Origin: Cepaea nemoralis
Lineage: Eukaryota; Mollusca; Gastropoda; Stylommatophora; Helicidae
Direction: 5' to 3'
Assembly (NCBI GenBank): GCA_014155875.1
Contig: JACEFZ010022434.1
Coordinates: 1-64,000 of the forward strand
DNA length: 64,000 nucleotides
Below are positions 30,300 to 42,105 of this stretch, in pieces. The first letter of the stretch is position 1. Each line of letters opens with the position of its first letter. Under the pieces are notes generated by a model, which did not search any database, had not been told where the DNA came from, and saw only the letters and a program-made list of their open reading frames with translations. A program made the translations under genes and the position numbers.

Positions 30300-30755
30300 C
30301 GGTAATATGCTCAATTGCATAACAATATAAGTAGTCATATGCTCATTTGTACAACAAAGTACTGCAGTAATATGCTCATTTGTGCAATACAGTGCTGCAG
30401 TGATATGCTAATTTGTACAACACAGTACTGCAGTGATATGCTAATTTGTACAACACAGTACTACAGTAACGTGCTTATTTGTACAAAAAAGTACTGCGTA
30501 ATATTCTCATTTGTGCACAAAATACTGCAGTAATATGCTCATTTGTGCAACACAGTACTGCAGTAAAATGCTAATTTGTACAACACAGTACTGCAGTAAT
30601 GTGCTTATTTGTGCAACAAAGTACTGCAGTAATATGCACATTTGTACAACACAGTACACATATTTTTTTAAGCTCATTTGTGCAACACAGTACTGCAGTA
30701 ATGTGGTCATTTGTACAACAGAGTACTACAGTAATATGCTCATTTAACAGTTGTA
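30300..30755. repeat. 33-bp minisatellite with a palindromic core, about 13-14 copies
   Basis: The unit contains ATGCTCATTTGTGCAACACA and the perfect 10-base palindrome TACTGCAGTA. The period of 33 keeps several frames open on both strands as Cys-rich repeated peptides. I read this as an artefact. Confidence 0.95.
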
Positions 30756-31079
30756 ACCTTTCAGTATTATCTGCAGTGCAGTCATGACACCACAACATGC
30801 AAGTGTTTGTGTTTTGCTGGAGTTTTGACATTGGGAATCAATAATAATGTAGTATGGTTCTGAGCCAAGGCAACACATTGACCAGGGCACTCACTTGCTG
30901 GCCTGCAGTCAAGGACTGCCTTATCATAACCATGTGGTCCCAGGGTGAAACTGGACTCAAAAAATGGGTGCTAGAACACACCCCAGTGACCTCTCTGCTA
31001 ACCACCTTATAAGCTTGGGTACCCTGCAGGTTCTTCTCGTCCGGAGATGTTTTTTTTTCCATTTGCTCGCTTTTCAACT
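30756..31079. other. No gene recognised
   Basis: Left flank of the LTR retrotransposon, ending in the AACT target duplication (31076-31079). Confidence 0.5.
31076..31079 (+). repeat. 4-bp target-site duplication (AACT), left
   Basis: AACT also follows the 3' LTR at 40397-40400. Four bases is a common size for Gypsy-type insertion. Confidence 0.68.
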
Positions 31080-31771
31080 TGACAGATGCCTGGGGTCATT
31101 GACATTAAGGTGAGTGTCCGTACAATATAAACAAGTTCACGGGGTGAAAGGGCATTCACCGGAAAGAAAATATAAGAAGATACACGGCGAAAGGTGTGGG
31201 GGAGAGGGTTGCAAAGAAGGGGTAAAAGACAGTGAAAAACATTGACTGAGGACAGTTGAAGTCGAGATCCCGAGAGGGTCGGATGGATAGTTGAGCTGAG
31301 ACCCGACTAGGAGTAGGTCGGTGGTCTGAGAAAGGGAAGTATCGTGAGGGAGTTAGGAAGAGAACTCCGCACTGTGGTTTTCCAGGGATAGTGAGTGGAA
31401 TTCGAGACCCAGAGTGGGTTACTTTGAGTCGGGCCTTAGAGAGAGGCTAGTATACCTGTCGTGTGGGATGAGATTTAGTAGGCCTTGAGAGGCAGTGTTA
31501 TTCGAAGTGTTCCATTGGGATGAAGATATATTCTGAGAGAATTATTGTTCCTGGATTTATATGTTACGTGTGTCCGTGTTAATTCAGAATTAAAGGAATA
31601 TTATGTGCGCAAATTCAATCTTATTCACTGAGTGATGGATGTATGCTGCAGTGGTGACTTGTAGTGTGAGATAGGTGGATAGCTCAGCTTCCACTCTGCA
31701 GTGAGATAGTAGAAGCATTAGACCCTAGACAACGACAAATCTCACTCTGTTGTCATTTAACATCGTGAGAT
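31080..31771 (+). repeat. 5' LTR
   Basis: Begins TGACAGATGCCTGGGGTC and ends CGTGAGAT. No classic CA terminus is seen. It differs from the 3' LTR mainly in the first 10 bases and near the end. The segment CTTGACAG/ATG..AAG/GTGAGT at its start mimics an exon but is LTR sequence. Confidence 0.9.
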
Positions 31772-33666
31772 ATCTGGGAGGCTATGTCCGGTCAACAAAC
31801 CCATTGTAATATAAAGATTTATGGGAGCTCATCGCTTAGTAAAGATTTTCTGACGGCTACATTCGGTCAAGGACCACGATGCTACATAAAGATGTTATGT
31901 GGACTCTTCGCTTAGAGAGGATAATGAGTCAGAGACATTAATCGCGCGCACAGTTATCACCATATCCAGCATAAAACTCGTTTCAAAGTGTCAGAAGAAT
32001 TATTAGAGAGTTTACGAAAAACCAGGTGAAAATACCATTGCTCACGCGGAGAGGGGAGCTGTTTACGACAGTACCCAACAGTACTGCTGTGCGTCAGAGC
32101 ATTAACGCAGACAGGTCAAGAAGAGGTCAGCACAGGTGAAAAGTCTCGTGGACAAAAAGTTGTTTACGACAGGAGGGGTCAGTCCTAGGCGTGTGTGTAT
32201 GACAGGACAGGATTGAAAATCAAAGATAGTTGACAGTTGTGTGTGTGGCGAGGCAATTGCACGGTGTGGTCGCAGGTCGACAGGTCAAGATTTTTCGACG
32301 AAGTTAAAAGGACGGGTGGGGTGCATTGGAGAAAAATACTGGTGGAATTTTGTTGTTTCCCCGTAACATATTCACGTCTGGTGTGTGGGGACGCTGAATT
32401 TATGAAGGATAAAAATAGCAGAGTATTAAAAGGAGTGTTTGTGTATGACGGGAAAGTTTCCACAGTTGAGGGAAAAAGTGGAACAGTGTGTCAGTTTACA
32501 GATAGAGTCAGTGCGTATTATTTTGATAAAGAGAACTGAGGTACTGGCTGAGGTGACCTGCGAGGTCAAGGCCGTGGACAACGGAAAGCTACTGAAATTT
32601 TCCATAATAGAACTACATAAACAAGTTGTTTTGCATTGAAACCAGGATTTATGTTTCGTGTCGTTGTGGAATCGTTCTACTGTCGTCATCGTATCACTGA
32701 GCAAACATTCTACAATAGTCAATCAAGCGCCAGTCATCGCAAGAGTGGTCGCATTTCTTTGCCACAAAGGACTTACTATACAGATTTAAAGCGCTGGACA
32801 TTGGTTGCCATTTTGTCTGGTTAACCTTGTCGGTTAACGTGAATCCATAACATACATTATACAATCAGGGTACAAAAACGTTACGAACTGTGTCGAGACA
32901 GGACATTTTGGACAATTACTATCACCTTGAACTTTTCCGACAGTTGGGACTTGTTATCACCACGTGAAGGAATAAGTAACCACTCAACAAAACAATAATT
33001 CGTTTTGGGATCGAGCGTCGTAGTCACGTTAAAACATTTACAAACAGACATTTTCCAGGCTATTATTGGAAACTATTTCAAACAAACTGAAGACTTCATT
33101 GTGTCGGCCAACCATTTGGACATTTTGTTTGCTCTCATCCTCTTATATATACTGTTTTCGGGTGTTACGAAATTATTTATATGTGGTCCAGTGTTTGTCA
33201 TGAGTAGGAGATTTTTGTGTTGTTTCGCGGAGTTCGTGAGACAGGGCAAAAGTAATTTTCTTAGGTGCACCATATATTTTCTGGGAAGTAAATCGAAAGG
33301 TCGGTTTGTTTTGTTCTGCAGTGACACAGTGTTGGTCTTGGATTAATATACCGTGCCCTTTTGTGTCTAACGTCAGATCTGTGTATATTATTGATGTTAT
33401 ATTTTTTTCTCTTTCTTCTTGTCATTATATATACATATGATATTTGGTTCTTCGGATACATTTATTATTGTGATCCTTCGTAATATCTACTGTCTAGTGG
33501 TCTTTGTCAGTTTATATATATATATATATATAAACGCATTGCGGTTGTATCACACAAGCATGTGGATGTTACTGTGGTTTATTTCTTTGTGATCACCGTC
33601 TCCATGTACTCAGCTTGTGCGTCTAGCGTTTTATAGACATCACTTATTGTTTATCGTTCATTCGTT

Positions 33667-33751
<85 letters not shown>

Positions 33752-33962
33752 CAATATTTCCAGGAATGTTTCTACAGCTATGTGTTATATCAACGAGGGA
33801 TTATTGTAATACCCCCCCCCCCCCTTCACTACCTAGTTCTTACAGAGGGACTGTGTGAGTACAGAGTGATAGTATTGATACTACGAATTTACGTACAGTC
33901 TGAGTGGTGGTGTACTTAGGGAAGGTACACAAATACTGGCAGCAGGGTCTTTACATTTATAG
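31772..33962 (+). other. LTR-element leader, no domain recognised
   Basis: About 2.2 kb between the 5' LTR and gag. Short frames at 32237-32539 and 33005-33346 match nothing I know; the second has a hydrophobic stretch (HLDILFALILLYILFSGVTK). It ends with a long TA dinucleotide tract and a C run at about 33812-33824. Confidence 0.5.
33677..33750. repeat. (TA)n microsatellite, about 37 units
   Basis: Pure TA repeat after a short GT run. Spurious Tyr-Ile frames. Confidence 0.95.
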
Positions 33963-35137
33963 TTGACGGACGGACAGCTAAGTGTCCACAATTACAAGAT
34001 TCCTACTTTAATGGAATACATCGAAGCAGGGAAACGGTTAGGCCTGAAGGGCAAAGATTTACAGGAGTTAGCAGAAGCAAAATTGAAAGAGTTTTATCAC
34101 TGGGAAAGAGAAGAGAAGCATAATGTACGGGAAGCCAAACGCCTACAGGAAGAGAGAGAGAGAGACACAAGTGAAATTAGAAATGGAACAACAAAAACGC
34201 TTACAGGAAGAAAAGTTAGCTGAAGCCCAGCGTCTACAGGAAGAAAAGTTAGCTGAAGCCCAGGGTCTACAGGAAGAAAAGTTAGATGAAGCTACGAGGC
34301 TACAGGAAGAGAAAGAGACACAGTTCAATTTAATTCAACTAGAACTTGAACATTAAAAACAAACAAATGTGGTGGAAATTGAGAAAGAAAAGCTCAAGAT
34401 GGAAACGGAAATTGCACTAAAATAATTAGAACTAGCATCTAAAGGTCAAAGTGAGGAAGGCAGAAGACCTTCGCAGTCGTCACAACGATTGAAATTGCCA
34501 TATTTTACAGACCGGGACAATCTTGAAGCTTATCCTGCGAGATTCGAAGCATCTGTGAAAGCTTTAGGCATCCCAGAAGGAGAATATGCTATGCCACTGA
34601 GTGACTATCTCACAGGAAAGGCCCTAGATACCATGTTTAATTCACCTTTGGAAGAAAGAAACAATTATACTATTCTGCGTCAACGCTTGCTTACAAAGTT
34701 CCAACTAACTGAGCATGGATACAGAACAAAGTTCAGACAATTAGTGCCAGAGACAAATCAGGATTTTACAGATTTTGTCAATACAGTGAAGAACACATTT
34801 AAAAAATGGGTGGAGCTTGCAGAAGTTGGGACAGATTTTAATCGATTAGTGGATTTCATGCTCAGAGACAAGGTTTTATCATCATGTAATACAAACTTAG
34901 TGGCTTTCTTTGAAGAACGTAAACCAAAGGACATAGACACAATGTCCCAGTTGGGGCAAAACTACATGACTGCTGTGACATAATCACCAACCATCATTTT
35001 GCAGTGCGTCAACTTTTACACACCAGAACCAAAAAACGTTTTCAATTTTGCCGCACGAAAAGGAACGAACACCACTTGACACTCGAGATAGACAGATGCC
35101 GGCTAAATATAGAAATTACCGCTTCCACTACAAAAAA
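33963..35137 (+). pseudogene. gag of the LTR retrotransposon, N-terminal part (frameshifted)
   Basis: Gag forms the intracellular particle that packages element RNA. The part at 33963-34223 (IPTLMEYIEAGKRLGLKGKD) leads into a helical, highly charged coil with three to four copies of a 12-residue KLAEAQRLQEEK-type repeat (about 34150-34320). From 34489 a SCAN-like capsid domain is intact: LPYFTDRDNLEAYPARFEAS, YLTGKALDTMF, LLTKFQLTEHGYRTKFRQLV and FMLRDKVLSSC. Stops at about 34355 and 34425, a frame change at about 34980, and a break at 35137 where about 2.6 kb of unrelated DNA intervenes make it non-functional. Confidence 0.85.
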
Positions 35138-37727
35138 GTTATTGGAGGGAGCAGGTCATGTGACACAATTCTGACCTGCTCAAGCGTTCTCTTCTCAAAA
35201 CCCGCGCACTTCTTCAATTCAGGCCTGACAGACAGTCAGAGACCCAAAGTGACCTGTGTTTTCAAACAAATAACGGCAGTTTGATCGTATACTCGAGGTA
35301 AGCTTGTGAATCCGCAGATCAATGTATTACCCAGATGTATGCAGCTGAGGTATACCGTGTTTGTGTGTCAAAATAAAATGTATTATTTATAAAATAAATC
35401 TCTGAAGTGTAAAATTGTCGATGCAGGCTTCAAGCTACACCGAGCCTTTCCCTGGCAAAACTAACCATCTCATAATGTCTCAAAACTGCAAACTCTGAAG
35501 TTCTTCAATACATCTGGTAGCTTTACTATGTACATACTACATCAATCTATCACAGAAAAATGTATGAGGTGAGAATTCAAACGCACTTTGATGCAATTCA
35601 TCAAAACTGTTTTAAAATGCTTTCTGCAAACACAAGCCAGTTTGTGCACAAGAACCACTGCCTCACTTAAAATCGTATTTATTTCTGCCTATTCGTGATC
35701 TAAGGAGCTGAGAGAAGGATTATATCTTTCCTTTCCTCTTTACGAATTGAAATAATAGGGTTTGATAGAAAATGATTGTATTTATGTGGCAGATTTCACT
35801 CAGACAAAGCACTTATTAAATGCATTGCTTTAAAAAGGTTACGCTTCACAGACGCCATTTGTGATAGACAGCCTAGTTGATCTGTCCAGACCGGAACATA
35901 AACAAAACTTCGGTCTATTGCCAACTGTTGATCGCCAACAGAATGGACATGATGTGCACTGCTAACACAAGAAGAAGAATAAATTGATATGAAGAAGAAG
36001 AGGGGAGGATTAGGAGAGGTACTTTATGTAACAACCTCTTACTAATGTATTGTTGTCATGATTTGTATGGATTACATTTTGTAACAAATACACATCAGAA
36101 ATTCTGTATGTTGAACATGACTAACAATAAATCACTTGATGAGTTAAACTCATATTAACTACTGGAGATAGGGACAAATAGTACAAGCTATAAGAACCCC
36201 ATCAACAGAAGTTAACTCTACACATTACACAACACAATACAGCACTCCACACCACAGCAACAGCAGGCAAAAGGAAATGATTATAGGAAGAAGAAGAAGA
36301 CAAGTAGTTAATTTGGAAGGTACTGAGAAACATTTATATACACAAAGCATGACACATGAGTTGATGAAGATGTTTAAATGTATGTCATTTATAAAATACA
36401 TCTTATCCTTGTCTTGGTCTTGTCTTATCAGCCTGACTTGAATGCTCCAAGGAACAACACATCATCACTCTTGGCTATGTCTGATTGTACACTTCTCACT
36501 GAGCCCCTGAGAAAAATGCATACAGCAGGTTCCAGATGATAGCAGGTGCATCCAGTGTAATAATCTCTGACCCCACACAAATTAACACAACACCACTCCT
36601 TCTGATCTTGTCCTTCCTATTATGTTGCGTTCACACTTAATAACATGCTGGAGAGATTACATTGGTAGGATTATATATGCCTCTGTAAATTTTACACAGT
36701 GATGTTCTTGGTGGCAACCTGACCAGAAGAGGGAAGCAGGGAGAAAGGATGACCCACACACATGAGATGGAAGATAACCTCAGGCCTTGACCAGATTAAG
36801 GGCAGTCTTCAGGGTAGCTTCACTGGCAAGAACTGAACCGGATCCATCAGTCAATGGACCCAGACTTGACCCATATCTACCACACCGAGGTGACCTTTCT
36901 CCATGCTAACAAACACAATCCCTCACAGAAGAAAAATGAATTAATTAATTAACTCAAGCCACACCTGATTAAAACATCAAATCATTTAGAGATTTATAAC
37001 ACACTCATGATCATATTGATTATTATTTATTGATGGTTTGCAATTGGTACTTATTTGCATTTTTCCATTCATTCATATGTTTGATGAACAGATGAAAACC
37101 AAAATGAGAAATGTATGCAAAGGCCAAAAGAAACAGGCCAATCAATAAATCACATCTACAGTAACTTAATCTTATATTCATTTATCAGTTCAAACAGTCT
37201 GTTAATTATCTGTTTATTTGTGTAAACAAGATGTCAATGTCTGCAATAGTTGTTAAATAATTTATTTAGCAAAGCAAACATAACTCAAAATGAAATAAAT
37301 AAACAAAGGGAAAAGAGGAGACTCTACATCTTTTACTGTTCCAGACCCATGCTACATTTCACCTGAATTCATACTGAGGAAGTCTTTCTGACATTTCACA
37401 GAATATCATGGGGGTTCGAGAGCTATTAGAATCCTGGTGAAGGGGCAGAGTCCAATCTATTGTTCACTGTTCTCCTAAAGAGGACCATTAACTCCTAGAC
37501 AAATAATGCAACTGAGCCTGTAATACTTCAAGGGTCGTATTCTTGATTTATTTACATATTAGAAGAGGATGGGGCCCAGCTTCTTAGACTAGAATATGGG
37601 TAATGCACAACAGTGATCCCCAGTCCCTTCAGAATATACGACAACTGCACATCCAAATAGTTCTATTGGTTGACAAATTAGTGAGGAAATAGTCTGTGCA
37701 GCGTATACAAAACAGGACCAGAATCCA
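35138..37727. other. 2.6 kb of non-coding DNA interrupting gag
   Basis: Gag reads up to HYKK at 35137 and resumes with RPRSKSVDLTQRYEEQ at about 37733. The DNA between has no coding feature. CAAAAAAG (about 35130) and CAAAAAG (about 37741) could be remains of a target duplication. I found no LTRs, LINE domains or clear inverted ends. Confidence 0.6.
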
Positions 37728-38159
37728 GTGATCAGACCAAGATCAAAAAGTGTAGATTTAACACAAAGGTATGAGGAACAAGGACCTAAAGATAATGGTT
37801 TCCATGGCAACCATTTTAGCAAAGCAGGACGTTATCCATACAAAAGTGGGAATTTTCAGAGACGTCCAAATAGGTATGCCGGATGTTGGAATTGTGGCAG
37901 CTGGAGACACAAGGCAGCACACTGTGATGTACAACCATCCAGTGAGCCAACGAGTAACGTAAGGAAGGAGATCATCTGTTTCAAATGTGGCAAAAAGGGG
38001 CACGTCAGCTACCAATGTACGGGTGGGGAAACCGAGCACTCTGATGCAGCCCAAGTGATTGAAACATTTAACAAGGAGAGTTGTAGTGGATGCAAACCTC
38101 TTTTTGATAAAGACAGTGAGCCGGTCTTAATATGTGGTCACACAGTTAAAGCAGGATAA
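37728..38159 (+). pseudogene. gag nucleocapsid domain (two CCHC-type knuckles)
   Basis: Encodes the RNA-binding part of gag: CWNCGSWRHKAAHC (knuckle 1, with R in place of the usual G before H) and CFKCGKKGHVSYQC (knuckle 2, canonical CX2CX4HX4C). A single TAA at 38157-38159 separates it from the protease in the same frame (38187 on). The stop could be a mutation or a regulated readthrough site; one copy cannot decide. Confidence 0.85.
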
Positions 38160-38186
38160 GCAGTACATGCAGGAGGAAGTCTGAAG

Positions 38187-38573
38187 ATGCACAATGGATT
38201 CGTCAATGATAGGCCAGCGTTAACAGTTAGGGATTCCGGATGTACGTCCATCGGAGTTAGAAAAAGTTTAGTACATCCCTCGGATTACACAGGGAAAAAG
38301 GTTAGATGCATAACATTTAACGGGACGGTAGAATTCTATCCATTGGCCGTGATCACAGTAAAAACACTATATATCACAGGAAGAGTGACAGTGTGTGTTC
38401 TGGACTCACCAGTGGCAGATCTCATCATAGGAAATGTGCCAGGAGTTAAAGATTGTACAGAAGAGGAAGTAGTTTATTGGGACCAAAAACATAGTTTAAG
38501 CAGTAACGAGGTAGTTACCAAAAGAAAACCTAAATTAGAGAGTATAGCTGAACAGAAGAGGCACTTGAAGTAG
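38187..38573 (+). CDS. Retroviral-type aspartic protease of the LTR element
   Basis: 128 codons from the first ATG after the gag stop. The active site is ALTVRDSGCTSIGV (DSG at about 38233), the flap region is around VRCITFNGTVEFYPLAVI, and the second signature VADLIIGNVPGV corresponds to the usual LLG(N/D) strand. The enzyme would cleave the gag-pol polyprotein in the particle. Length and motifs are normal. No RT follows; a linker (about 38570-38700) leads straight to the integrase zinc-binding region, as if RT and RNase H were deleted. Confidence 0.82.
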   Translation: MHNGFVNDRPALTVRDSGCTSIGVRKSLVHPSDYTGKKVRCITFNGTVEFYPLAVITVKTLYITGRVTVCVLDSPVADLIIGNVPGVKDCTEEEVVYWDQKHSLSSNEVVTKRKPKLESIAEQKRHLK

Positions 38574-38699
38574 ACATAGGGACTGAGGACAAGGATAGTA
38601 CAGCTGAGCAGGCGAGAATGGATCTCAAACATAGCTTTAGTGACTCCCAGAGACAAGATGCTACTATGGACAAATGTGTCCAAGGGTGTAGTAAAGTAG

Positions 38700-39166
38700 A
38701 ACATAGACAATCAAAGAAGGGTAGAGGGTGCTTTGAAATGAAGAACAATATTCTCACTCGTCGTTTTTCAGATGACAAAAGTACACATAGGCAAGTAGTA
38801 GTACCCTTAGCACATAGAGACCGATATACAAGAACAGCTCAGGATAGTGCATGTGCAGGGCGCATAGGAATAAGGCGTAAGCAGCAGAGAGCAGGATGCC
38901 AGGTATATTGGCCAAGATTTAATAAAGAGGTTAGACTAAATAGAGACTCCAGTGTAACTGTGCAATATGCAGATAGGAAAGTTAAGTCAGGTCAAAAGAG
39001 TGTTCGTGACATCACTGACCCAGGGTTAGGGATAGCAAACAGATGTGTTAAATATATAGGAACCATGAGTCATGGGTACATGAAGGGTAGACACAGCATC
39101 GACAGGAATCAGAGGGTGTTTGATGCAAGAAAAGAACCACCCGATAGAGGGTCGGTACACAAATAG
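38700..39166 (+). pseudogene. Integrase N-terminal zinc-binding region, truncated
   Basis: Reads CFEMKNNILTRRFSDDK, then QVVVPLAHRDRYTRTAQDSA, GRIGIRRKQQRAGCQVYWPR and FNKEVRLN. This matches the VVP..R..H.....GH.G..KT..R....YWP pattern before the integrase HHCC site, but the key His and Cys residues are lost. The DDE catalytic core is missing; after about 39165 only leader-like DNA and a SINE precede the 3' LTR. Confidence 0.72.
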
Positions 39167-39242
39167 TTTGGGTGGGGTCGTGAAGTTAGTAATAGACCTG
39201 CGGGTACACGATTATTATGTTTTATATGATGTATTGTTTATT

Positions 39243-39470
39243 AACCGGTCTCTGTGGCTAAGGGCTTGTGAACGCGGTTTGTGAGCCCGTATACCCGGGT
39301 TCGAAACACAGCGGTGCTGGTTTTTTTCGAAAAAGGTATAGGAGCCGGTCGTTCAGAAAGCAATGGCAAACTACTGAACGTACAATTTGCCCAGGAATCA
39401 CGAATAGCGAAAATGCTAGGGTTGACTGCTACGTCCTGTGAAGGACATGCAACTTAATTTTTTTAAATTG
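39243..39470 (+). mobile_element. SINE, family S2 (tRNA-like head, subfamily a)
   Basis: Head GGTCTCTGTGGCTAAGGGC with B-box-like GGGTTCGAAAC (about 39297). Body GGAGCCGGTCGTTCAGAAAG and GGCAAACTACTGAACGTAC, ending in ATGCAACTTAATTTTTTT. It lies between the integrase stub and the 3' LTR, so it inserted into, or travels with, this LTR element. Confidence 0.82.
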
Positions 39471-39688
39471 ATTATTATGCGTTGTATTAGCTCATGCATT
39501 GGTACACAAGATGGAAAGTTGGTTGTATTGATGTGTGGGGAATATGGGAGTTTACTATGATTATTCGATGTATTATTTAGTGTGGTAGCTGGAGTGAGAT
39601 GGAGTCATTCTTACGGCTACCCAGGAAATGTATATGGGTCACATATTTGATAAGTATCAGTCTCCCATCATTTGAAAACGATGTTTTC

Positions 39689-39705
39689 TTTTGAGGAGGG
39701 GGTAA
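39689..39705 (+). other. Polypurine tract
   Basis: TTGAGGAGGGGGTAA directly before the 3' LTR; it primes plus-strand DNA synthesis. Confidence 0.8.
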
Positions 39706-40396
39706 TGACATATACCTGGGGTCATTGACATTAAGGTGAGTGTCCGTACAATATAAACAAGTTCACGGGGTGAAAGGGCATTCACCGGAAAGAAAATATA
39801 AGAAGATAAACGGCGAAAGGTGTGGGGGAGAGGGTTGCAAAGAAGGGGTAAAAGACAGTGAAAAACATTGACTGAGGACAGTTGAAGTCGAGATCCCGAG
39901 AGGGTCGGATGGATAGTTGAGCTGAGACCCGACTAGGAGTAGGTCGGTGGTCTGAGAAAGGGAAGTATCGTGAGGGAGTTAGGAAGAGAACTCCGCACTG
40001 TGGTTTTCCAGGGATATTGAGTGGAATTCGAGACCCAGAGTGGGTTACTTTGAGTCGGGCCTAGAGAGAGGCTAGTATACCTGTCGTGTGGGATGAAATT
40101 TAGTAGGCCTTGAGAGGCAGTTTTATTCGAAGTGTTCCATTGGGATGAAGATATATTCTGAGAGAATTATTGTTCCTGGATTTATATGTTACGTGTGTCC
40201 GTGTTAATTCAGAATTAAAGGAATATTATGTGCGCAAATTCAATCTTATTCACTGAGTGATGGATGTATGCTGCAGTGGTGACTTGTAGTGTGAGTTAGG
40301 TGGGTAGCTCAGCTTCCACTCTGCAGTGAGATAGTAGAAGCATTAGACCCTAGACAACGACAAATCTCACTCTGTTGTCATTTAACGCCGTGAGAT
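39706..40396 (+). repeat. 3' LTR
   Basis: Begins TGACATATACCTGGGGTC, ends CGTGAGAT and is followed by AACT. See the 5' LTR. Confidence 0.9.
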
Positions 40397-40434
40397 AACT
40401 CAAGAACAATCCATATTCGTGCTCCTACCTCTAG

Positions 40435-40620
40435 TAGATGCCACTACTGGCATCTTTTCATTCCCAGGTTTTCTAGAATCTCCGTATTTGATTGTTTTTG
40501 TTTCCACGAAATACAACATATTCCTCTGTATATTCACATGTCTAGGACCTCTATTCGACTTTCTAATTGCTTATTTATTGTCCAGACTCCGCATCGTATA
40601 TGATTAATTGCTCTTGCATT
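40435..40620 (-). mobile_element. BovB-like LINE fragment (family G)
   Basis: About 170 bases are clearly alike to 42965-43110 (shared CTTTTCATTCCCAG, TTTCTAGAA, CTCCGTATTTGATTGTTT). That region is part of the family G LINE on the minus strand. Confidence 0.78.
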
Positions 40621-41319
40621 AAATGTCATATGCCAGTGTCAGACGGTTTGAGTGTGTGGTTTCCTTGCTCACTAAAGACCACTTGTAAGATTGTATTTGA
40701 ATGATAGATCAGTGGGTGATCAGTATAAGATTGTGCTTGAATGATAGAGCAGTGGGTCATAAAATTGTTTGAATAATTGAGCAGTGAGTTGTGAGATAGT
40801 TTGAATGCTAGAGCAGTGGGCCTGTTATTTAATTGTTATGTCTGCGAGTGGATGGCTTGTATTCTGTGGCATGTTTTTCTCCATGTAACTGAGTATTTGA
40901 GGCTGATGTCGTTTTAGAGTTCCTCAATTTGTAGTTACGACTATGACAGCGTCACTGTAGATATACTGTACAGACATGTTGTTGTAAATATCCACTGTTT
41001 ACATTGCAAGCTAATAAAATGAAAATTTGTCACCAGTTGTTGTCTGTTGTGTTCAGTGTTTTCACTTCTATTTTAGAGTGTAGGGGAGGGTATTTGATGT
41101 GTTTAAATTACACTTGCTTGATATTTGCAACCAAGAGCAGCAATATGTCATTTGCAGTAACAAAGTTCCACACCCAACAACAGTCTGTGAGTGCACTACT
41201 GCTCGACCACAGAGCGGTTCCGTCTCTCTATGAGGAACGATTGTCTTTTTATAAAACACCAGCATCATAAACCTCTAATGTATAGATTTTATAATGTAAT
41301 TCCAACATTATACACTTTC
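40621..41319. other. No gene recognised
   Basis: Contains loose repeats of a TTGAATGATAGAGCAGTGGG motif at about 40690-40820. Confidence 0.45.
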
Positions 41320-41740
41320 TGTACTTTTTTCATGTAGTTCAAGCATTATATACTTTTCTGTACGTGTTTCATGTTGTTCCAACATTTATACACCTTGTCT
41401 GTTTTGTTTAAGGAAATGCCAACATTATACACTTTTCTGTACTTGCTTCATGAATTGCCAACACCGTAAACCTCTTCTAAGTAGGGGCAAGGAATACAAA
41501 CATAAACCTCATTTGTCCAGATGTTTTAAACAAGTACCAATATCATAAACATCATTTATCCAGATGTTTTAATCAAATCCCAACAACATAAACCTCATTT
41601 TTCCAGATGTTTTAATCAAGTACCAACATGATAAACCTCATTTATTCAGATGCTTTAATCTAGTGCCAACAACAAAAACCTCATTTATCCAGATGCATTA
41701 ATCAAGCACTAACACCATAAACCTTTCCTAAGCAGAGGTT
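41320..41740. repeat. Degenerate about 43-bp minisatellite
   Basis: Units with ATAAACCTCATTTATCCAGA and TGTTTTAATCAAGTACCAAC recur about five times at 41480-41710. More diverged units (AACATTATACACTTTTCTGT) lie upstream. Confidence 0.85.
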
Positions 41741-42105
41741 TCTTCTGGCATGGAATACCAACATCATAAACATATAAACGATATCTGTGAAAAAGTATAC
41801 ACAAAAAGAATGCTAAACTACGTACATCTGGTATATCCCAATTGTAACCCATGAGTATTGAATAGGGTATGGAAAACAAAATAAAATGTCCTCTCATCAA
41901 AGCCTCTCCCAACCACCTCGTGCACGTTCATGCCCATGGAGCCTTTAACTGATTCAGTGCCGAGGGATAATATATCGCCGCATGTGACCTCCCATTTGGA
42001 CAGAAGGGCGATATGTTGCAATACTAGGGTCATCGTTTTGTTTCGTTTCGCGGTATCTTTCTCAGTTTTAATGCTCAGTGAACGGGGAATTAAATTATAT
42101 CCAGC
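41741..42105. other. No gene recognised
   Basis: No domain, splice pattern or named repeat seen. Confidence 0.4.

Larger units (their letters stand above)
31080..40396 (+). mobile_element. Gypsy-like LTR retrotransposon, non-autonomous (9.3 kb)
   Basis: Two near-identical LTRs (31080-31771 and 39706-40396, about 10 substitutions and one 1-base gap by eye, about 98.4%) flank gag (SCAN-like domain, split), nucleocapsid zinc knuckles, an aspartic protease and an integrase zinc-binding stub. RT and RNase H are absent between protease and integrase, and the integrase core is absent. An S2 SINE lies at 39243-39470. The coding decay contrasts with the young LTRs, so this copy was probably mobilised in trans as a defective element. 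Confidence 0.88.

Noticed and set aside
30300..30755. Cys-rich repeat proteins on both strands
   Set aside because: The 33-bp period keeps several frames open at once on both strands; there is no start context, splice site or family match.
31080..31120. Small host exon MPGVIDIK with acceptor and GTGAGT donor
   Set aside because: The same sequence begins the 3' LTR at 39706; it is the start of an LTR.
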